DNA of 64,000 nucleotides from Lysinibacillus sp. KCTC 33748 (GCF_002237755.1 NZ_MWSJ01000001.1:310001-374000); one strand, 5' to 3'. Numbered from the stretch's first letter, positions 18,348 through 28,178 are shown. Made by a program: numbers and translations. The notes: a model not told the origin generated them from the letters alone.

Positions 18348-19208
18348 TTAAGCTTGATAGCTTTTATTTGTAAAGAAGATGGCAATTGTACCTGGTCCTA
18401 CGTGGGAGCCGATAGCTGAACCAATCATTGTTACTTGAATGGCTTTTGGTGAAAATCTTTCTTGGATAGAAGCTTTTACTTCGTTGGCAAATTCCACATC
18501 ATCACTATGGCTAATACCAACAACTTTTTCAGAGAAATTTTCACCGCGCGCCTGCATTAAATCTAACATGCGAGCGATGGCTTTTTTACGTCCACGCGAT
18601 TTTTCAATCGGCACAAGTTTACCATCCTCAACATTTAAGATGGGTTTAATGCTTAGGAGCCCCCCAAGAAATGCGCTTGCCTTAGATACACGACCACCTT
18701 TAGCAAGGTAATCTAAATCTTCCACCGTAAATAAGTGCTCCATCTGTGGAGTAAGAGCTGTAATTTTTGCTTCGATTTCTTCCAGTGAAGCACCTGTATT
18801 TCGAAGGCGAACGGCTTCTTCGACTACTAGGCCGAAACCTAGTGAAGCACATTTAGAATCGATAATAGCTAATTTAAGGGATGGATATTGCTCCTGTACT
18901 TGATTGCGAATCATGACAGCGGTATTATAGGTGCCTGATAATTCCGATGAAAAGGCAATATAGATTCCTTCTTCTTCATTTTTCGCTAGATTTTCGAAAT
19001 GATTGAGAAATATCTCTGGTGATACTTGGGATGTTTTTGGGCGAGCACCTTGACGAATAGCGTCGTAAATTTCTTTGGAATCAATCGAAATGACATCATC
19101 ATATTCATTATTGTTCAATTGCACTCGTAGTGGAAGAAGTTCAATATTGTTTTCTTCGTAGTAAGACTTTGGTAGATCACAGCCACTATCAGTAAAAATT
19201 TTCATCAT
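18348..19208 (-). CDS. DegV family fatty-acid-binding protein
   Basis: 286 aa protein of the DegV/FakB family, which binds a fatty acid and presents it to a FakA-type kinase. Signatures are IFTDSGCDLP near the N-terminus, TSQVSPE (about 60), FSSELSGTYNTA, DSKCASLGFG, EDLDYLAKGGRVS and HVGPGTIAIFF. B. subtilis has the relative YitS in the same yis-yit neighbourhood. ATG 19208 or 19205 follows TTAGGGGGACAA. No fak kinase is in this window. Confidence 0.88.
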   Translation of the reverse strand: MMKIFTDSGCDLPKSYYEENNIELLPLRVQLNNNEYDDVISIDSKEIYDAIRQGARPKTSQVSPEIFLNHFENLAKNEEEGIYIAFSSELSGTYNTAVMIRNQVQEQYPSLKLAIIDSKCASLGFGLVVEEAVRLRNTGASLEEIEAKITALTPQMEHLFTVEDLDYLAKGGRVSKASAFLGGLLSIKPILNVEDGKLVPIEKSRGRKKAIARMLDLMQARGENFSEKVVGISHSDDVEFANEVKASIQERFSPKAIQVTMIGSAIGSHVGPGTIAIFFTNKSYQA

Positions 19209-19560
19209 TTGTCCCCCTAATTTAATATTCTTTTAACTCTATATGAGAAGTTTACAAATACCTATACTACATAACAGGTGAACACGTGTCGAGTTTTCAA
19301 TTTCCACTCTATATTTCTCGAAACTACTTCCTAATAAAATTTTATATAGTTATAATATCATATCGAGTTTCAGTATAATTGCAACTCAGTGTATTGTTAA
19401 CTCGAAAGTTAAAGTGAAAAATGGGCTCATCACCATAACATGTGGTTGATTTCCGTCCGACTGGGCGTACTTCGCGCAACTTTCATAGATGGCTTACATT
19501 TTCATGAATGACATCCACAACTTATGGTGATGATCCAAAAAATAGGGTTTTTTTATTTAA
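19209..19560. other. Intergenic region with a degenerate family A repeat
   Basis: No gene is seen. It carries the promoter side of the degV-type gene (AT-rich, 19210-19400) and a family A remnant (19427-19535) next to the end of the downstream HAD gene. Confidence 0.6.
19427..19535 (+). repeat. Repeat family A, degenerate copy A2
   Basis: Ends are TCATCACCATAACATGTGG and CCACAACTTATGGTGATGA, forming an outer inverted repeat. Left core GGTTGATTTCCGTCCGACTG and GGGCG is kept, but the right core is lost. Confidence 0.75.
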
Positions 19561-20370
19561 CTAGGATAGTTTTAAACGTTCGATAAGCATTTTAGCGATG
19601 CCATCGTCGTTATTGGTTGTCGTAATTTCGTTGGCAATGTTTTTTAAAGCAGGGATGCCATTGCCCATTGCGACACCGATACCGGCATATTCAATCATTT
19701 CTAAATCATTGTCCTCATCACCGAATGCAATAATACGCTCACGTGGGATACCTAAATCTTGTGCTACATGAGCGATTCCTACTGCTTTATTTAAGCCACG
19801 GCGAACAATTTCAATAATGTGAAGTGGGGCACCCCAACGACGATGTTCAATGACCTCTGCATGAACAGCCTGTAAATGGTCACGAATAATCATTGAATTC
19901 ACGTCATTCGCTTGAATCAGTAAACTAGTAGGGTTATCAAGTAAATGGGTATAGAGATTCCCATGAGTAATTTTAGGATTCCCCATATTAAATATATTTA
20001 AAATCCGTGAGTTCTCTGTATGAACATAAATATCGTCCTTCACCTCCGCTATAATATTTTCATATTCATAGCTATTGATGGAATTGACGACATCATGTAC
20101 TACGCTTAAATCAATAGGAGTATGTTTAGTCTGCCAAGCAGCATTTTTAGGATGGTGGACGTAAGCACCATTAAAATTTACGATGGGCGTTGTAAGGCCA
20201 AGCTCGTGATAGTAAAGATCACTCGCGCGATAAGGACGACCGGTAGCAATCATAACTTGATGGCCTTGTTCCTTTGCCTGCAATAATGTTTTTTTAGTTT
20301 TTGCTGAAATTTGTTGTTGGTCCGTTAATAACGTACCATCTAAGTCCAAAACGATTAAATGCGGTTTCAT
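19561..20370 (-). CDS. Cof-type HAD-IIB phosphatase (YitU-like)
   Basis: 269 aa haloacid dehalogenase phosphatase of the Cof subfamily. Motif I is LDLDGTLLTD (residues 8-17), motif II ATGRP (about 42-46), motif III a Lys near GLNKAVG, and motif IV GDEDNDLEM with GVAMGNG. Such enzymes dephosphorylate sugar phosphates, flavin precursors or pyridoxal phosphate; the substrate is not predictable. It diverges from the yitV homologue, as yitU does in its B. subtilis region. GGGGCAATAAGCT precedes the ATG. Confidence 0.88.
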   Translation of the reverse strand: MKPHLIVLDLDGTLLTDQQQISAKTKKTLLQAKEQGHQVMIATGRPYRASDLYYHELGLTTPIVNFNGAYVHHPKNAAWQTKHTPIDLSVVHDVVNSINSYEYENIIAEVKDDIYVHTENSRILNIFNMGNPKITHGNLYTHLLDNPTSLLIQANDVNSMIIRDHLQAVHAEVIEHRRWGAPLHIIEIVRRGLNKAVGIAHVAQDLGIPRERIIAFGDEDNDLEMIEYAGIGVAMGNGIPALKNIANEITTTNNDDGIAKMLIERLKLS

Positions 20371-20491
20371 AGCTTATTGCCCCTTTCTTATATTTTGAAT
20401 AGTATCGTTTTGTAAACCATTCGTCAAAATTTTGTCACAGTGAAAAAAGTTTGCTAACATAAAGATGAGACAAATGTTGGGAGTGACAAAG

Positions 20492-21256
20492 ATGATTGTT
20501 GAGAAAGAATTGTGGGGAAATATTCCTTTATTACATATACATACGGAAAATATGAATGAAGAAACCCCGGTAGTAATTTTTTTACATGGTTTCACGAGTG
20601 CAAAAGAACATAACTTACATTATGCATATCAATTAGTAGGCAGAGGGGTGCGTGTCCTATTGCCAGATGCAAAATTACATGGCGACCGTAGTGAAGGCCT
20701 AACTGAGATGCAATTGAGCTTACATTTTTGGGATATTGTTTTAAATTCTATTCATGAAGTGGAACAATTATATAATGAATTAAAGAATAAAAAATTATTA
20801 GTGAATGATAAAATTGGTATTTCTGGTACATCAATGGGTGGTATTGTCACATCAGGCTGTTTAAAGCGCTATGATTGGATCAAGACAGCAGCAGTTTGCA
20901 TGGGTGCACCAAGTTTCACTAAATTAGCGGAGTATCAATTACAGCAATTCGCTAAAAACGGTGTGAATTTGCCGATGTCCGAAGAAGAAGTACAACAAAC
21001 GAATGAGCTTCTAGCTAAATATGATGTGAGCCTAACACCAGACAAATTTGCAGAACGACCTGTTCTATTTTGGCATGGGGAGTTAGATAAAACTGTACCT
21101 TTCAAGGAAACGTATGATTTTTATTTAACTTTACGCAAATATTATGAAAAAAATCCAGAAAACTTAAAATTTATAGCGAATAAGAAAGCAGGTCATACTG
21201 TGCCACGTGATGGTATGTTAGCAGCAACTGAATGGCTTGCACAGCATTTGGCATAA
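20492..21256 (+). CDS. yitV: Alpha/beta hydrolase YitV
   Basis: 254 aa hydrolase. VIFLHGFTSAKEHNLHYAY is the oxyanion region, GTSMGGIVTSG carries the nucleophile Ser, and late WHGELDKTVP (Asp) and KAGHTVPR (His) complete the triad. It closely resembles B. subtilis YitV in length and motifs, and yitW follows in the same order. ATG 20492 was chosen because GGGAGTGAC precedes it; an earlier ATG at 20465 lacks a site. The natural ester is unknown. Confidence 0.87.
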   Translation: MIVEKELWGNIPLLHIHTENMNEETPVVIFLHGFTSAKEHNLHYAYQLVGRGVRVLLPDAKLHGDRSEGLTEMQLSLHFWDIVLNSIHEVEQLYNELKNKKLLVNDKIGISGTSMGGIVTSGCLKRYDWIKTAAVCMGAPSFTKLAEYQLQQFAKNGVNLPMSEEEVQQTNELLAKYDVSLTPDKFAERPVLFWHGELDKTVPFKETYDFYLTLRKYYEKNPENLKFIANKKAGHTVPRDGMLAATEWLAQHLA

Positions 21257-21309
21257 TAAGATGCATCTGCTATGATTAAGTTAACACTGTGACGGAAGGA
21301 GAAATACAG

Positions 21310-21618
21310 ATGGATCAAGATATGAAAGACAGCATGTTCGGTGCATTAGAAAATGTAATTGACCCTGAGCTTGGTATTGATATCGTCAACTTAGGTTTAG
21401 TATATGATGTAGAGTTAGATGAAGAGGGTGCAGCAATTGTTACAATGACGTTAACGTCTATGGGCTGCCCGATGGGACCTGTTATTGTTGATCAAGTGAA
21501 TACAGCATTAGGTGAGCTTCCAGAGGTGAAAAGTACAAATGTAAATATTGTATGGAATCCACCTTGGTCAAAAGATAGAATGTCACGCTATGCAAAAATG
21601 GCATTAGGTGTACGCTAA
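21310..21618 (+). CDS. yitW: Iron-sulfur assembly factor YitW (DUF59/SufT-like)
   Basis: 102 aa protein of the MIP18/DUF59 family, which helps deliver Fe-S clusters to target proteins. It has the characteristic DPELGIDIVNLGLVYDV opening and the conserved Cys in MTLTSMGCPMGP. Length equals that of B. subtilis YitW. ATG 21310 follows GGAAGGAGAAATACAG; the GTG at 21289 lies before this site. It follows yitV by 53 bp and ends at a strong terminator. Confidence 0.9.
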   Translation: MDQDMKDSMFGALENVIDPELGIDIVNLGLVYDVELDEEGAAIVTMTLTSMGCPMGPVIVDQVNTALGELPEVKSTNVNIVWNPPWSKDRMSRYAKMALGVR

Positions 21619-21636
21619 GTTCACTTAAAGCACGAT

Positions 21637-21675
21637 AAAAAATCCCCGCTTATAACTCATAAGCGGGGATTTCGT
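21637..21675. terminator. Bidirectional terminator between yitW and fnr
   Basis: Perfect AAATCCCCGCTTA ... TAAGCGGGGATTT stem with a seven-base loop between convergent genes. Confidence 0.92.
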
Positions 21676-21686
21676 ATGTAAGTGTA

Positions 21687-22382
21687 CTAATCAATACGAC
21701 ATATTTGTAACGGACAATTTTCACAGGCGATTTCATCCTTTAAAAATTGTAGATCGTGAATGGTTATATAACCTTTTTCAAAAGATATAATATTGTGCTT
21801 CTTTAAGTCATTCAGCATGCGATTAATCATCTCTCGACTCGTTGCACATAAATTAGCAATCTCTGTATGTGTTAACGGGAAGTCAATATAAATAGTGTCA
21901 TTTTCTAACGGCTTCCCATAAGTGTTTGAAAGACGGATAAGCGTTGAAAATAAAGCGCCCTTTTTCCCATGTAAAATCAAATCACGCAAACGGCTTTGAT
22001 GCTTTAAATTTTCTGTTTGCAACCACTTCATATACTCCACCATTAAAATAGGCTGTTCCACTAGTAAAAGTTCTAATGTTTCAAGGCTAAGAACATATAA
22101 ACTGGAGGGCTCTAGTACTTTAGCGGTCATCGAATTATACGTAAAGTTGCAAAATAATGAGCTTTCTCCAATGATGCTATCAGGACCACAAATACGAATG
22201 GTTAATTCCTTTCCATTCTCCGTTTCCTGACTAATCGAGATAGCTCCTGTTTTTATATAATAAATTTCTTTCGCACGTTCGCCCTCTAAAAAGATTTTAC
22301 TATCCTTATTCACTTTAATAAAAACACCGTGCTTTTGAAAAAGATCGTGAAATTTCTCCTGTATATTATCCATAATAGCCAT
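21687..22382 (-). CDS. fnr: Fnr/Crp regulator with C-terminal Fe-S motif (B. subtilis Fnr type)
   Basis: 231 aa regulator with a cyclic-nucleotide-type beta barrel (about 20-130), a dimerisation helix and a winged HTH (about 165-215, LTHTEIANLCATSREMINRMLNDL). The last residues carry Cys-X2-Cys-X4-Cys (ACENCPLQIC). B. subtilis Fnr holds its oxygen-labile [4Fe-4S] cluster with exactly such C-terminal cysteines, unlike the N-terminal set of E. coli FNR. Oxygen sensing is therefore the best inference. Fnr-type sites are TGTGA-N6-TCACA; one such palindrome occurs at roxS (35606-35621). Start at 22382 or 22373 is undecided. Confidence 0.82.
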   Translation of the reverse strand: MAIMDNIQEKFHDLFQKHGVFIKVNKDSKIFLEGERAKEIYYIKTGAISISQETENGKELTIRICGPDSIIGESSLFCNFTYNSMTAKVLEPSSLYVLSLETLELLLVEQPILMVEYMKWLQTENLKHQSRLRDLILHGKKGALFSTLIRLSNTYGKPLENDTIYIDFPLTHTEIANLCATSREMINRMLNDLKKHNIISFEKGYITIHDLQFLKDEIACENCPLQICRID

Positions 22383-22525
22383 ATCTTCAACACATCTCTT
22401 TCTTTTTTCGTAAAAATTGTTTAATTATTACAAAATTAAGTGAGCAATTTACTAGATCTAAGAAATATACTTTCATTATAACGTAGTTTTCCAGTAATAA
22501 GTGAAGAAATTTTAGGGCTAATTCT

Positions 22526-22577
22526 TTGCTCTAGTTTGTCGAGTGTTGTAAAATAAAGTTAGTCAAAAAAGGTCAAA
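22526..22577 (+). promoter_or_regulatory. clpB promoter with CtsR operator
   Basis: TTGCTC (22526-22531), a 17-base spacer and TAAAAT (22549-22554) form a SigmaA-type promoter. Directly at the expected start lies AGTCAAA-AAA-GGTCAAA (22561-22577), which fits the CtsR direct heptad repeat RGTCAAA-NAN-RGTCAAA. CtsR repression with release on heat or protein stress is inferred. A ctsR gene is not in the window. Confidence 0.85.
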
Positions 22578-22642
22578 CATTTTCTATGAAATAGAATGGC
22601 AAACGGGATTCCGATTAACATTATTAAAAAGGAGTGCTAAAT

Positions 22643-24769
22643 ATGCAATTTCAACAAACAAATGACAAAAAGCCATTAGAACAATTTGGACGTAATTTAA
22701 TAGAAGAAGTTAAAAACGGTAAAATGGATCCGGTTATCGGTCGTGACGAAGAAATTCGTAATGTCATTCGTATTTTAACACGCAAAACGAAAAATAATCC
22801 TGTCTTAATAGGGGAGCCTGGGGTTGGTAAAACAGCTATTGTAGAAGGGTTAGCTCAACGTATAGTAAAGGGCGATGTTCCTGAGGGGTTAAAAGATTGC
22901 GTACTGTATGAGCTGGATATGAGTGCTTTAATAGCAGGTGCTAGTTATCGTGGCCAATTTGAAGAGCGCTTAAAAGGTGTATTAAAAGAAGTAAAAGAAT
23001 CAGAGGGACGCATCATTTTATTTATCGATGAAATTCATACAATTGTTGGTGCTGGTAAAACGGATGGTGCAATGGACGCTGGGAATATGCTTAAACCAAT
23101 GCTTGCACGAGGTGAGCTACATTGTATCGGGGCTACAACATTAGATGAATACCGTATGTATATTGAAAAAGATCCTGCTTTAGAGCGTCGTTTCCAGCAG
23201 GTGCTTGTACGAGAGCCGTCTATTGAAGATACAGTTTCCATTTTACGAGGCTTGAAAGAGCGCTTTGAGTTGCATCATGCGGTACGTATTCATGACCGTG
23301 CAATCGTAGCGGCAGCGGGGCTTTCCAATCGCTATATTACAGAGCGTTTCCTGCCAGATAAAGCGATCGATTTAATCGATGAAGCATGTGCGATGATTCG
23401 AACAGAAATTGATTCCATGCCACAGGAATTGGATGCAGTTACACGCCGTATTATGCAGCTTGAAATTGAGGAGCAAGCATTGCGTAATGAAAAAGACGAG
23501 GCGAGTAAAAAACGTCTAGAGCAGCTCAGTGAGGAATTAACAAAGCTCAAAGAATCCTCTGAGGGCATGCGTAAACAATGGGAAACCGAAAAAGAAGCGT
23601 TACACGGCATTCAGAAAAAACGTGAAAAACTTGATAAATACCGCCGCGACTTAGATGAAGCAGAAAGTAAATATGATTTAAATAAAGCAGCTGAACTACG
23701 TCATGGGAAAATTCCTACACTTGAAAAGGACATTCAAGAGATGGAAAAACAATTAGAAAATGGTACGGAATCACGTATTTTGCGTGAAGAGGTAACGGCT
23801 GATGAAATTGCATCAATCGTTTCGCGCTGGACAGGAATACCAGTGACGAAATTAGTAGAAGGTGAGCGAGAAAAATTATTGCGCTTAAAAGATACATTGC
23901 ATGAGCGTGTAATCGGACAAGATAATGCAGTACAGCTTGTTACGGAAGCGGTATGGCGTGCTCGAGCAGGTATTAAAGATCCGCATCGACCAATTGGTAG
24001 CTTTTTATTCCTAGGACCAACAGGTGTTGGTAAAACAGAGCTTGCGAAGGCACTAGCGGCACAATTGTTTGATTCTGAGGATCATTTTATTCGCATTGAT
24101 ATGAGTGAATATATGGAGAAACATAGCATATCGCGCCTTGTAGGGGCACCTCCAGGCTATGTTGGCTATGAGGAAGGTGGTCAATTAACAGAAGCTGTTC
24201 GCCGAAATCCGTATTCAGTTGTTTTATTAGATGAAATTGAAAAGGCCCATCCGGATGTCGCAAATATTTTACTACAAATTTTAGATGATGGTCGCATTAC
24301 TGATAGCCAGGGGCGTATGGTTAACTTTACGAACACAGTGGTCATTTTAACTTCTAACATTGGCTCAAGCTATTTAATGGAAGCAAAAGAAGACGATGCT
24401 GCTGTTGAGGATTTAGTGATGGCTGCACTGCGTCAACATTTTAAACCAGAGCTGTTAAATCGTATGGATGATATTATTATGTTCCATGCACTATCAGATG
24501 AGCATTTTACAGCCATTGCATGGAAATATATCGAACAGCTTGTCAAACGAGTTGCAGAGCAAGACATTACTTTACAAGTAGAACAAAATGTAGTTGATTG
24601 GGTTGTCGAACAAGGAGCAGATGCTCAGTTCGGCGCAAGACCATTAAAACGCTTCGTGCAACGTTATATTGAAACTGCGGTTGCAAAAGAATTGCTTCGA
24701 GGTGAAGTATTACCAGGAGAAACATTGCACATTAAAATGCATGATGGTCAATGTGTCGTTGAAAAATAA
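22643..24769 (+). CDS. clpB: ClpB-type disaggregase lacking the N-domain
   Basis: 708 aa Hsp100 with two AAA+ modules: D1 Walker A GEPGVGKT (about 62-69) and D2 GPTGVGKT (about 455-462). A full-length coiled-coil M-domain (about 265-390) is present. The sequence is ClpB-like throughout ([25 protein letters not shown]), but residue 1 lies almost at the D1 start, so the usual N-terminal domain of about 140 residues is absent. The M-domain length and lack of a zinc finger argue against ClpE, and no ClpP-binding loop is obvious. ATG 22643 follows AAAAAGGAG. Position before fabH matches clpB in the B. cereus group. Confidence 0.85.
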   Translation: MQFQQTNDKKPLEQFGRNLIEEVKNGKMDPVIGRDEEIRNVIRILTRKTKNNPVLIGEPGVGKTAIVEGLAQRIVKGDVPEGLKDCVLYELDMSALIAGASYRGQFEERLKGVLKEVKESEGRIILFIDEIHTIVGAGKTDGAMDAGNMLKPMLARGELHCIGATTLDEYRMYIEKDPALERRFQQVLVREPSIEDTVSILRGLKERFELHHAVRIHDRAIVAAAGLSNRYITERFLPDKAIDLIDEACAMIRTEIDSMPQELDAVTRRIMQLEIEEQALRNEKDEASKKRLEQLSEELTKLKESSEGMRKQWETEKEALHGIQKKREKLDKYRRDLDEAESKYDLNKAAELRHGKIPTLEKDIQEMEKQLENGTESRILREEVTADEIASIVSRWTGIPVTKLVEGEREKLLRLKDTLHERVIGQDNAVQLVTEAVWRARAGIKDPHRPIGSFLFLGPTGVGKTELAKALAAQLFDSEDHFIRIDMSEYMEKHSISRLVGAPPGYVGYEEGGQLTEAVRRNPYSVVLLDEIEKAHPDVANILLQILDDGRITDSQGRMVNFTNTVVILTSNIGSSYLMEAKEDDAAVEDLVMAALRQHFKPELLNRMDDIIMFHALSDEHFTAIAWKYIEQLVKRVAEQDITLQVEQNVVDWVVEQGADAQFGARPLKRFVQRYIETAVAKELLRGEVLPGETLHIKMHDGQCVVEK

Positions 24770-24812
24770 CAAAAAACCTGTTCCGCATTGAGCGAAACAG
24801 GTTTTTTCTAGT
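24768..24812. terminator. Bidirectional terminator after clpB
   Basis: AAAAAACCTGTT-CC ... AACAGGTTTTTT stem between convergent clpB and the DUF2929 gene. Confidence 0.9.
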
Positions 24813-24816
24813 TGAA

Positions 24817-25011
24817 TTAATGATTGTCTGCAGCTTCTGGAGTTGACTCGTTTGGAATAATTGCACCGATAATGAAAACAAGAATTGTAAATACAACTGA
24901 TGTAACAATAGCAGTATCGATATCAAATTCTGCACCAAGTACAGAGCCTACTACGTAGTTTAACATTGAAACTAGTAGGAATGACCATATGAATGTTACG
25001 ATATATCGCAT
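24817..25011 (-). CDS. DUF2929 family small membrane protein (YjzB-like)
   Basis: 64 aa protein with two hydrophobic segments (about 3-22 and 33-52) and an acidic C-terminal tail (IPNESTPEAADNH). The MRYIVTFIWSFLL opening and the place next to fabH match the DUF2929 group. Function is unknown. ATG 25011 is chosen because GAGGTG lies six bases upstream; the GTG inside that site at 25020 is not used. Confidence 0.75.
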   Translation of the reverse strand: MRYIVTFIWSFLLVSMLNYVVGSVLGAEFDIDTAIVTSVVFTILVFIIGAIIPNESTPEAADNH

Positions 25012-25020
25012 TAATTTCAC

Positions 25021-25330
25021 CTCAACCGAACTTTTTTATATCATAAGATTTTACTACATATTCATTATCATATCATAACATAAATCGAAAAAAAAAGAAC
25101 CTTTTCTGTGAAACATGGCGAATTTGTCACAACAATAACATTTTTTTTATTTTTAATGCAATTTCAATACATCACTGAAATTAAAAGACGTCACAAATAC
25201 TTGTGTGTCGTAGCGTGTAGAAGTGCTTCAAGCCCCGCTAAATTCTATACAATTGCTATCAAGCGCCCGATTTCACGCAGTGATTAATTCGTGGTGGAAT
25301 TGATAGGAAAAAAAGCATTAATTTTAATTC
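25021..25330. other. Intergenic region upstream of fabH, no gene seen
   Basis: AT-rich sequence between the divergent DUF2929 and fabH genes. No open frame with a ribosome site is seen. It contains partial inverted repeats around 25195-25280 without a clear terminator or riboswitch pattern. Confidence 0.4.
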
Positions 25331-25333
25331 ATC

Positions 25334-25384
25334 TTGCACCTGATCTTATTTATGAGTTATAATTATGACCAGTTACTAATAATT
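25334..25384 (+). promoter_or_regulatory. fabHF promoter with FapR-like operator
   Basis: TTGCAC (25334-25339), an 18-base spacer and TATAAT (25358-25363) form a good SigmaA promoter. Overlapping the -10 and start is ATTATGACC-AG-TTACTAAT, whose right half matches the TACTAAT arm of the FapR consensus while the left arm is weaker. FapR is the malonyl-CoA-responsive repressor of fabHA-fabF in B. subtilis, so its control here is a reasoned inference. Confidence 0.65.
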
Positions 25385-25412
25385 GATAGTAAGAAAGCAG
25401 AGGGGTTGCTAA

Positions 25413-26351
25413 ATGAACGCTGGTATTTTAGGGATTGCCAAATACGTTCCGGAGAAGGTCGTTACGAATTTTGATTTAGAAAAAATAATGGATACTTCGG
25501 ATGAATGGATTCGAACTCGCACAGGGATTGAGCAGCGTCATTTTGCTGCTGATGATCAGGAAACTTCAGATTTAGCAGTAGCTGCAGCAAAAGAGGCTAT
25601 TGAAAAAGCAGGAATTTCACCAGAGGAAATAGGCTTAATCCTCGTAGCGACAGTAACACAAGATCAAAATTTTCCAAGTGTCGCATGTATGGTTCAGGAG
25701 CAAATTGGAGCAGTTAATGCAGCAGCGATGGACCAAGCGGCAGCTTGTGCAGGGTTTATATATAGTTTAGTGACGGCAAAGCAGTTTGTAGAATCAAATG
25801 CTTATAAATATGTCTTAGTAGTAGGTGTTGAAAAGCTGTCGAAAGTACTTGACTGGGAAGATCGTAATACCGCTGTATTATTCGGTGACGGTGCAAGTGC
25901 AGCAATTATTGGTCCAGTATCAGAAGGTAGAGGTATTTTATCATTTGAACTTGGTGCTGACGGTACAGGTGGAAAGAATTTGTATTTAACACAGCAAGAT
26001 ACAATCGCTATGAATGGCCGTGAAGTATTTAAATTTGCCGTTCGTCAAATGGGTGAATCTGCAATGAACGTTTTAGAAAAAGCAGGTTTAACAAAAGAAG
26101 ACGTAGATTTTTTAGTGCCGCATCAGGCGAATATTCGAATTATGGAATCAGCTCGTGAGCGTCTAGAGCTACCACCGGAAAAAATGTCAAAAACGATTCA
26201 CAAATATGGGAATACGTCTGCGGCATCTATTGGTATTTCCTTGGTAGATGAGCTTGAAGCAGGTAAGATAAAAGATGATGATTTAGTAGTACTTGTTGGA
26301 TTTGGCGGTGGCTTAACATGGGGTGCCGTTACAATGAGATGGGGAAAATAA
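25413..26351 (+). CDS. fabH: 3-oxoacyl-ACP synthase III FabH
   Basis: 312 aa condensing enzyme that starts fatty-acid synthesis from acyl-CoA and malonyl-ACP. The active-site Cys112 is in [13 protein letters not shown]; the His is in PHQANIR and the Asn in [10 protein letters not shown]-terminal [18 protein letters not shown] is typical of FabH. RBS GCAGAGGGG precedes ATG. It forms an operon with fabF, 30 bp downstream. In Bacilli, FabH favours branched starters (family knowledge). Confidence 0.96.
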   Translation: MNAGILGIAKYVPEKVVTNFDLEKIMDTSDEWIRTRTGIEQRHFAADDQETSDLAVAAAKEAIEKAGISPEEIGLILVATVTQDQNFPSVACMVQEQIGAVNAAAMDQAAACAGFIYSLVTAKQFVESNAYKYVLVVGVEKLSKVLDWEDRNTAVLFGDGASAAIIGPVSEGRGILSFELGADGTGGKNLYLTQQDTIAMNGREVFKFAVRQMGESAMNVLEKAGLTKEDVDFLVPHQANIRIMESARERLELPPEKMSKTIHKYGNTSAASIGISLVDELEAGKIKDDDLVVLVGFGGGLTWGAVTMRWGK

Positions 26352-26381
26352 AAACGAAAAATGCTTGAGGGGAGTAATACA

Positions 26382-27623
26382 ATGAGTAAACGACGAGTAG
26401 TAATTACAGGAATTGGCGCAGTTACACCACTAGGAAATAGCATCGAAGAAACATGGACTAACATTAAAGCTGGAAAATCTGGCGTTGGCGAATTAACGCG
26501 TTTAAATAAAGATCTTTTCGCAGCAAAAGTTGCTGCTGAAGTGAAGGATTTTAATATCGAAAAGTATATCGAACGTAAAGAAGCTCGTAAAATGGATCGC
26601 TTTACACAGTATGCTTTAGCAGCATCTATCATGGCGATGGAAGATGCACAATTAACAATCGATGAAGAGCTAGCACCACGTGCAGGTGTCTGGATTGGCT
26701 CTGGCATCGGCGGTATGGAAACATATGAACAACAATTTTTAACTTTCCAAGAGCGTGGAGCAAGAAGAGTAAGTCCATTCTTTATTCCAATGATGATTCC
26801 AGATATGGCTTCAGGCCAAGTGTCGATTCACTTTGGTGCAAAGGGCATTAACTCTTGTTCAGTAACTGCTTGTGCTTCAGGTACAAACTCTATTGGGGAT
26901 GCTTTTAAAGTAATTGAACGTGGCGATGCAGATGTTATGATTTCGGGCGGTGCTGAGTCGCCAATCGTTACGATGGCAGTAGCAGGCTTCTGCGCTAATA
27001 CTGCATTATCTTTAAGCACTGATCCAGAAAAAGCTTGCCGTCCATTCGATAAAAATCGCGATGGTTTCATTATCGGTGAAGGTGCTGGGATTGTTATTTT
27101 GGAAGAATATGAGCACGCAAAAGCACGCGGTGCTAAAATTTACGCAGAAGTTCTTGGCTATGGTGCAACAGGAGATGCACATCATATTACAGCTCCAGCT
27201 CCTGAAGGGGAAGGTGCTTCTCGTGCAATGATGCAAGCATTATCTGATGGCGGCGTAGAAGCTTCACAAGTTGACTATATTAATGCCCATGGAACAAGTA
27301 CACCATATAACGATTTATTTGAAACACAAGCAGTAAAAACTGTTTTTGGTGAACATGCCTATAAGCTTGCAATGAGTTCAACAAAATCAATGACAGGTCA
27401 CTTATTAGGTGCAGCTGGTGGTGTTGAAGCTATTTTCACAGCGCTAGCACTTAAAGAAGGCATTTTACCACCTACAATTAATTTAACAGACGCAGATCCA
27501 GAATGTGATTTAGATTATGTGCCAAATGAAGCTCGAAAAGTAGATATTCAATATGCAATGAGTAACTCACTTGGGTTTGGTGGACACAACGCTAGTCTAC
27601 TATTCAAAAAAATCGAGGAATAA
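26382..27623 (+). CDS. fabF: 3-oxoacyl-ACP synthase II FabF
   Basis: 413 aa elongation condensing enzyme. Cys164 in [14 protein letters not shown] is the nucleophile; the histidines lie in [11 protein letters not shown] and [16 protein letters not shown] 26382 follows GAGGGGAGTAATAC; a start seven codons earlier has no site. It is complete and in the standard fabH-fabF operon, ended by a terminator. Confidence 0.97.
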   Translation: MSKRRVVITGIGAVTPLGNSIEETWTNIKAGKSGVGELTRLNKDLFAAKVAAEVKDFNIEKYIERKEARKMDRFTQYALAASIMAMEDAQLTIDEELAPRAGVWIGSGIGGMETYEQQFLTFQERGARRVSPFFIPMMIPDMASGQVSIHFGAKGINSCSVTACASGTNSIGDAFKVIERGDADVMISGGAESPIVTMAVAGFCANTALSLSTDPEKACRPFDKNRDGFIIGEGAGIVILEEYEHAKARGAKIYAEVLGYGATGDAHHITAPAPEGEGASRAMMQALSDGGVEASQVDYINAHGTSTPYNDLFETQAVKTVFGEHAYKLAMSSTKSMTGHLLGAAGGVEAIFTALALKEGILPPTINLTDADPECDLDYVPNEARKVDIQYAMSNSLGFGGHNASLLFKKIEE

Positions 27624-27634
27624 TAAAGTAAAAC

Positions 27635-27676
27635 TTTAATTAGTGGGGATTTCATTATCCCCACTTTTTTTATTAT
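27635..27676 (+). terminator. Terminator after fabF
   Basis: AGTGGGGAT-TTCATT-ATCCCCACTTTTTTT hairpin with T run. Confidence 0.9.
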
Positions 27677-27711
27677 TAAAAATAAGAGTGTCATGTCAAA
27701 AGATACACGCT

Positions 27712-27830
27712 ATGTAAAGTGGTTGATTGGAGTGAAGGTTGGGCGACTCCTTGGGGATCAGCGGCTCATCGGACGCCCCCAGGAAAGCGCCTAGCCGGAA
27801 CGGAAATCACCTCCTCGTTTTGCAGAAGAA
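27712..27830 (-). repeat. Repeat family A, short copy A3
   Basis: GTGGTTGATTGGAGTGAAGG, GGGCGACTCCTTGGGGATC, AGCGGCTCATCGGACGCCCC and CGCCTAGCCGGAACGGAAAT recur here, in the A1 orientation. It lies after the fabF terminator. Confidence 0.8.
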
Positions 27831-27856
27831 CCTTACGTTATTTAATATGAACAACA

Positions 27857-27900
27857 TAAAAAACGTCAGCCTAATTTAAATGGCTGACGTCTTTTTTTAT
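27857..27900 (+). terminator. Second hairpin terminator before the 75 aa gene
   Basis: AAAACGTCAGCC ... GGCTGACGTCTTTTTTT. A strong hairpin with T run that lies after repeat A3 and only about 50 bp before the next gene. Confidence 0.85.
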
Positions 27901-27950
27901 AGTTTTATGAATAGATGATAATAAAGAAAAAATAGAAAGGATGCCCTAAC

Positions 27951-28178
27951 TTGGTACGACTCTTTTTATTTTTAGTGAGCTACGGCTTATTGATTCTCTC
28001 CGTTGGGAATCTCATATTGTATTTGAATTATCGGACACTCGGATATACCTGGATAGTTGTTTTTAAATTTATGGCACAGACAGCAGCATTTTATGTGGCA
28101 ATTGGATCAATCGTTGTGTTATGTGCTGTTGTGCTTGATCTTGGTTATGATAAAACGATAAACAAGGATAAGATGTAA
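27951..28178 (+). CDS. Small membrane protein, unknown
   Basis: 75 aa with two hydrophobic segments (about 3-24 and 38-66) and a charged C-terminal tail (YDKTINKDKM). TTG start after GAAAGGATG. I do not recognise a family. It stands alone between the fabF terminator and the trpS 3' end, preceded by its own short AT-rich upstream region. Confidence 0.6.
   Translation: MVRLFLFLVSYGLLILSVGNLILYLNYRTLGYTWIVVFKFMAQTAAFYVAIGSIVVLCAVVLDLGYDKTINKDKM

Noticed and set aside
22643-24769. ClpE or ClpC instead of ClpB
   Set aside because: No N-terminal zinc finger, a full ClpB-length M-domain, ClpB-like D1 text and clpB-type position before fabH.
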